A DNA stretch of 8,234 nt, from positions 1-8,234 of the forward strand of contig NZ_ABZS01000065.1 of the NCBI RefSeq assembly GCF_000173615.1, in the 5' to 3' direction. Positions within the stretch are counted from its first letter, which is position 1; each line of letters opens with the position of its first letter. A model generated the notes under the pieces. That model saw only the letters and a program-made list of their open reading frames with translations. It ran no database searches and was not told the origin of the DNA. Source of the DNA: Sulfurihydrogenibium yellowstonense SS-5 (GTDB taxonomy: Bacteria > Aquificota > Aquificia > Aquificales > Hydrogenothermaceae). Position numbers and translations under genes: made by a program. Positions 6,089-8,234 of this stretch are shown here, piece after piece.

Positions 6089-7366
6089 TTACGGAGATAC
6101 TATAATACAAGAAGATTTTGTAAAATATTTAGTTGTAAGTTTAGTTAAATCTTGGAGTTTTACTTTTTTAATTAAATTTGGATAGTTTTTATCCATTTGA
6201 TAACCAAGCCCTACAGTTTCAAACCATCCTAAATAATATGCTTGTTTTGACCTTGTTTGATGGTCCATCATAAACGTTCCAAGAATTTTTTCCTTGGATA
6301 TTTTTATCTCTTCTTCCTTTATTCCTTCTTTCAAACTTTTAACAACCTCTCTCATACCTTTTTCTGCGTCTTCTCTTTTTTTAGGGTCTGTGCCGATATA
6401 TAAAACAACTGTACCAATGTTTAATCTTGCCGGAAAGTAAGAACCTGTTGCGTATGCAAGCCCTCTTTTTTCTCTTAGCTCTTGAAACATACGAGAAGTA
6501 AATCCGCTTCCAAGAATCCCATTTAATACTCTAAACGGAATATAATCTTTATCTAAAAGAGTTGGAGCGTTATATGCAATTAAAATAGTTGATTGTTGAC
6601 CTTCTCTGTGAACTGTAACACATGGGTTATCTTCGATAATCTTATCAACTTTTGGAAAGCTAAAATAATCTTTTTTTGGTAGCTTTGAGAAATTATATAA
6701 CTGATTTTCAAATTCTTTAAATGAAGCATCCCCAACTATTGATATAACTATCCTATTACTGTTTAAAAGCTCATTCCATCTTTTTTTCACATCTTCCAAT
6801 GTTATCTTATTCAACGATTCTTCTGTTCCAAGTGGGCTATATTGGTAATTTGTATCTTTGTATATCACTTTTCTTAACTCATCAAAGGCGATGGAAAATC
6901 CTTCTTCTTTTTTTGCCTTTATTTGTGCGATTATATTGCCTTTTTCTTGAACAAATTTATCTTCCGGAAATAATGGGTTTTCTAAGATATCCATTAAAAT
7001 TTCTACAGCCTTAGGGAAATTATCTACAGTGGTGGCAAATTCAATGTTTGAAAAATCTTCCCCGGATGAAGAGGATATATACCCACCGCTGTCTTCAAAA
7101 AATTTGTTTATATCATAATCCGAATATTTATTTGAACCTTTTAATAACATTTTTAATGTCAAATTTGTGAGACCGGCTTTTTCTGTTCCATCTTCAAAGC
7201 TTCCACCTCTAATAAATATACTACCGGCTATTATTCCTTTCCCATGGGTTTGTTTGTATATTAAAGTCAAGTTATTTGGATATATTACTTTAAGCACTCT
7301 TTCTCCTCCAAACGACAATTGGGATAATAAAAAAAACAATAAGAATATAATTATTAATCTTTTCAT
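6089..7366 (-). CDS. Exported M16-family peptidase-like protein lacking the zinc motif
   Basis: The 425 residues fit one M16B subunit (two M16 domains). A signal peptide (MKRLIIIFLLFFLLSQLSFG, cut near 20/21) sends it to the periplasm. The N-domain is recognisable by RGGSFED (53-59) and LLKGSNKY (74-81). Active members carry HxxEH in the GLxHFLEHMLFKGT block; here it reads GLTNLTLKMLLKGS, with Asn68, Leu71 and Lys72 in place of His, Glu and His. It therefore cannot bind catalytic zinc in the usual way. The C-domain keeps the family signature GSGFTSRMFQELREKRGLAY (286-305), whose Arg and Tyr contact substrate in M16B heterodimers. I infer a non-catalytic subunit needing an HxxEH partner, which is often adjacent but is not in this window. 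The ATG follows AGGAG (7378-7374) at seven bases. It is transcribed towards speE with the repeat element between. Confidence 0.92.
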   Translation of the reverse strand: MKRLIIIFLLFFLLSQLSFGGERVLKVIYPNNLTLIYKQTHGKGIIAGSIFIRGGSFEDGTEKAGLTNLTLKMLLKGSNKYSDYDINKFFEDSGGYISSSSGEDFSNIEFATTVDNFPKAVEILMDILENPLFPEDKFVQEKGNIIAQIKAKKEEGFSIAFDELRKVIYKDTNYQYSPLGTEESLNKITLEDVKKRWNELLNSNRIVISIVGDASFKEFENQLYNFSKLPKKDYFSFPKVDKIIEDNPCVTVHREGQQSTILIAYNAPTLLDKDYIPFRVLNGILGSGFTSRMFQELREKRGLAYATGSYFPARLNIGTVVLYIGTDPKKREDAEKGMREVVKSLKEGIKEEEIKISKEKILGTFMMDHQTRSKQAYYLGWFETVGLGYQMDKNYPNLIKKVKLQDLTKLTTKYFTKSSCIIVSP

Positions 7367-7402
7367 AACTTAACTCCTAAATCCTTAAATTAGTATATCA
7401 TA

Positions 7403-7473
7403 TTTGGCACTCATATACGTTGGTTGAGAAATCGAAAACGCGGAAAAATTCATCAGTTGCCAAACAATGCCAA
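7403..7473. promoter_or_regulatory. TTGGCA/TGCCAA half-sites, operator-like
   Basis: TTTGGCA (7403-7409) is inverted as TGCCAAA (7458-7464), and a second TGCCAA follows at 7468-7473, exactly ten bases after the first. Three related half-sites, two on the same helical face, in a divergent promoter region suggest a repressor or activator site. The regulator is unknown and chance is possible in such short motifs. Confidence 0.35.
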
Positions 7474-7588
7474 CCCATCAAAATATTACTTTCTAACTTT
7501 TAGCTATAACCAAGAATCTTTTAATCTTTTGGATTTCTCGCATCAAAGCATTATTTACTTATTTATCCAATTAAGCAACTTCCATTTT

Positions 7589-7618
7589 TTGATTTATAAA
7601 AAATATAAAAAATATATA
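7589..7618 (+). promoter_or_regulatory. Possible sigma-70 type promoter of the DUF302 gene
   Basis: TTGATT (7589-7594) and TATATA (7613-7618) are separated by 18 bases, leaving a leader of roughly 50-55 bases before the ATG. The surroundings are so A/T-rich that -10-like matches are expected by chance; TATAGA at 7615-7620 is an alternative. Confidence 0.3.
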
Positions 7619-7678
7619 GACATATGAAATTATAGAAATTATATTTAGATTAAAACTTAACAATTGGAGGTTGGTGTC

Positions 7679-8173
7679 ATGAAAAAAGTTTTATTGATTT
7701 TAGTTTTGCCTTTATTGATGTTAAAGCTCTCTTTTGGTGGTGAGGTTAATTTTGAAAAAGGTTATTATTACGTTGTGATTAAAAAAGGTAATTTTGACAA
7801 AGTGAACGCAGTACTTCAGCAAGAAATCCAAAATCATAAATGGGGTATCATTCATACAATGAATGTAGATAAAACAATAAAATCTAATACTCCACATAAA
7901 ACTTATCTGTTATGTCGAGCTGATTATCTAACTGAGGGTATAAAGTTTAACAAAGATGTAATCAGTGTATTAATTCCCTGTAGAATATCTATCTATCAAA
8001 ATAAAAATGATGTAAAAATTTTAGTTGAGGACGTAGAAGCTGCATCAACTCACTTTGGAATTGAAGATAAAAAATTTAAAGCATTTTTAAGACAAGTTAC
8101 TGATGAAATGAAGAGCATTCTTCAAAAAACTTCTGACCACTTTGAAAAGAAATCTTTAACTCCGCAAATGTAA
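7679..8173 (+). CDS. Exported DUF302 domain protein
   Basis: The 164 residues begin with a signal peptide (MKKVLLILVLPLLMLKLSFG, cut near 20/21) and continue into one DUF302 domain (about 28-125). Family features are the opening YYYVVIKKGNFDKVNAVLQQEI (29-50), the buried block around Cys79 and the hallmark LIPCRISIY (98-106, Cys101), then VKILVEDVEAA. DUF302 proteins are small alpha/beta proteins of unknown biochemical role, often exported in sulfur- and metal-metabolising bacteria. Cys79 and Cys101 could form a disulfide or bind a ligand; this is speculation. The helical C-terminal extension (about 125-164) is charged and shows no known motif. An in-frame TTG at 7664 would add five residues, but GGAGG (7666-7670), eight bases before ATG 7679, favours the ATG. 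It is divergent from the M16-like gene, whose signal peptide also ends in LSFGGE. Confidence 0.88.
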   Translation: MKKVLLILVLPLLMLKLSFGGEVNFEKGYYYVVIKKGNFDKVNAVLQQEIQNHKWGIIHTMNVDKTIKSNTPHKTYLLCRADYLTEGIKFNKDVISVLIPCRISIYQNKNDVKILVEDVEAASTHFGIEDKKFKAFLRQVTDEMKSILQKTSDHFEKKSLTPQM

Positions 8174-8177
8174 AGAA

Positions 8178-8234
8178 TTATGAGACAGGTTCACATTCCC
8201 ACTTATAACCTACTCCTCTTATTGTTTTAATGCA
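8178..8234 (-). CDS. C-terminal end of an OmpR/PhoB-family response regulator (partial)
   Basis: Eighteen codons and a TAA (8180-8178) read CIKTIRGVGYKWECEPVS. TIRGVGYKWE is the closing beta-hairpin of the winged-helix DNA-binding domain of OmpR-type response regulators, usually written as (V/I)RGxGY(R/K)(F/W/L)E. The gene enters from the right edge on the minus strand and converges with the DUF302 gene with only four bases between the stops and no terminator visible. Partner kinase and target are outside the window. Confidence 0.75.
   Translation of the reverse strand, partial: CIKTIRGVGYKWECEPVS

Larger units (their letters stand above)
7367..7678. other. Divergent AT-rich intergenic region (no credible gene)
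   Basis: These 312 bases separate the divergent M16-like and DUF302 genes. They must contain both promoters, the operator-like half-sites at 7403-7473, an 8-bp inverted repeat at 7426-7433/7532-7539, and an A/T-rich tract at 7591-7650. A 67-codon open frame from TTG 7424 has no ribosome site and a low-complexity tail (YKKYKKYI), so I do not call it a gene. Confidence 0.7.

Noticed and set aside
7406..7424. TGGCAC resembling a sigma-54 -24 element
   Set aside because: No GC of a -12 TTGC element occurs at the required spacing.
7424..7627. 67-codon plus-strand open frame in the divergent intergenic region
   Set aside because: TTG start without a Shine-Dalgarno, low-complexity K/Y/I-rich end, and placement over promoter-like DNA.

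Overview
The window is AT-rich, densely packed bacterial DNA with short or overlapping gene junctions. It most resembles a thermophile of the Aquificota, perhaps of the Sulfurihydrogenibium/Hydrogenothermaceae type. This is inference from three things: a branched-chain polyamine synthase (BpsA) next to an aminopropyltransferase, a non-discriminating-type bacterial AspRS, and the overall low-GC codon use. No 16S rRNA or other taxonomic marker is present.

Layout. Positions 1-35 may hold the last codons of an upstream gene. A plus-strand operon-like run follows: aspS (32-1840), a secreted single-domain rhodanese (1837-2208), a ComF-type phosphoribosyltransferase-like protein (about 2171-2887) and a CDF metal-cation transporter (2889-3812). 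Its genes overlap or nearly touch. It ends at a GC-rich hairpin (3817-3834) shared with the convergent minus-strand pair speE (5773-4943) and bpsA (4927-3848). That pair is a compact polyamine module: SpeE adds an aminopropyl group to make a linear triamine, and BpsA adds two more at the secondary amine to give a quaternary branched pentaamine, a thermophile polyamine. SpeE, BpsA and probably ComF all start at TTG, each five bases after a good Shine-Dalgarno sequence.

The 315-bp gap 5774-6088 is the most unusual non-coding stretch. It holds two related hairpin repeat units in inverted orientation (5841-5870 and 5905-5939), enclosed by a 9-bp inverted repeat (5821-5829/5964-5972) and then by a perfect 18-bp direct repeat (5796-5813/5987-6004). 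The two hairpins share one architecture with a compensated base-pair change, as expected of a REP/REPIN-like mobile or structured repeat.

Next is a minus-strand, exported M16-family protein (7366-6089) that has lost the zinc-binding HxxEH motif but kept the C-terminal-domain signature, so it is probably the non-catalytic partner of a heterodimeric M16 protease. A 312-bp AT-rich divergent region (7367-7678) with several TTGGCA/TGCCAA half-sites separates it from a plus-strand exported DUF302 protein (7679-8173). The window closes with the last codons of an OmpR/PhoB-type response regulator on the minus strand (8178-8234).

Most genes are recognisable housekeeping or accessory families. I see no phage, CRISPR, toxin-antitoxin or biosynthetic cluster. 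The best candidates for something undescribed are the nested repeat element and the orphan inactive M16 protein.
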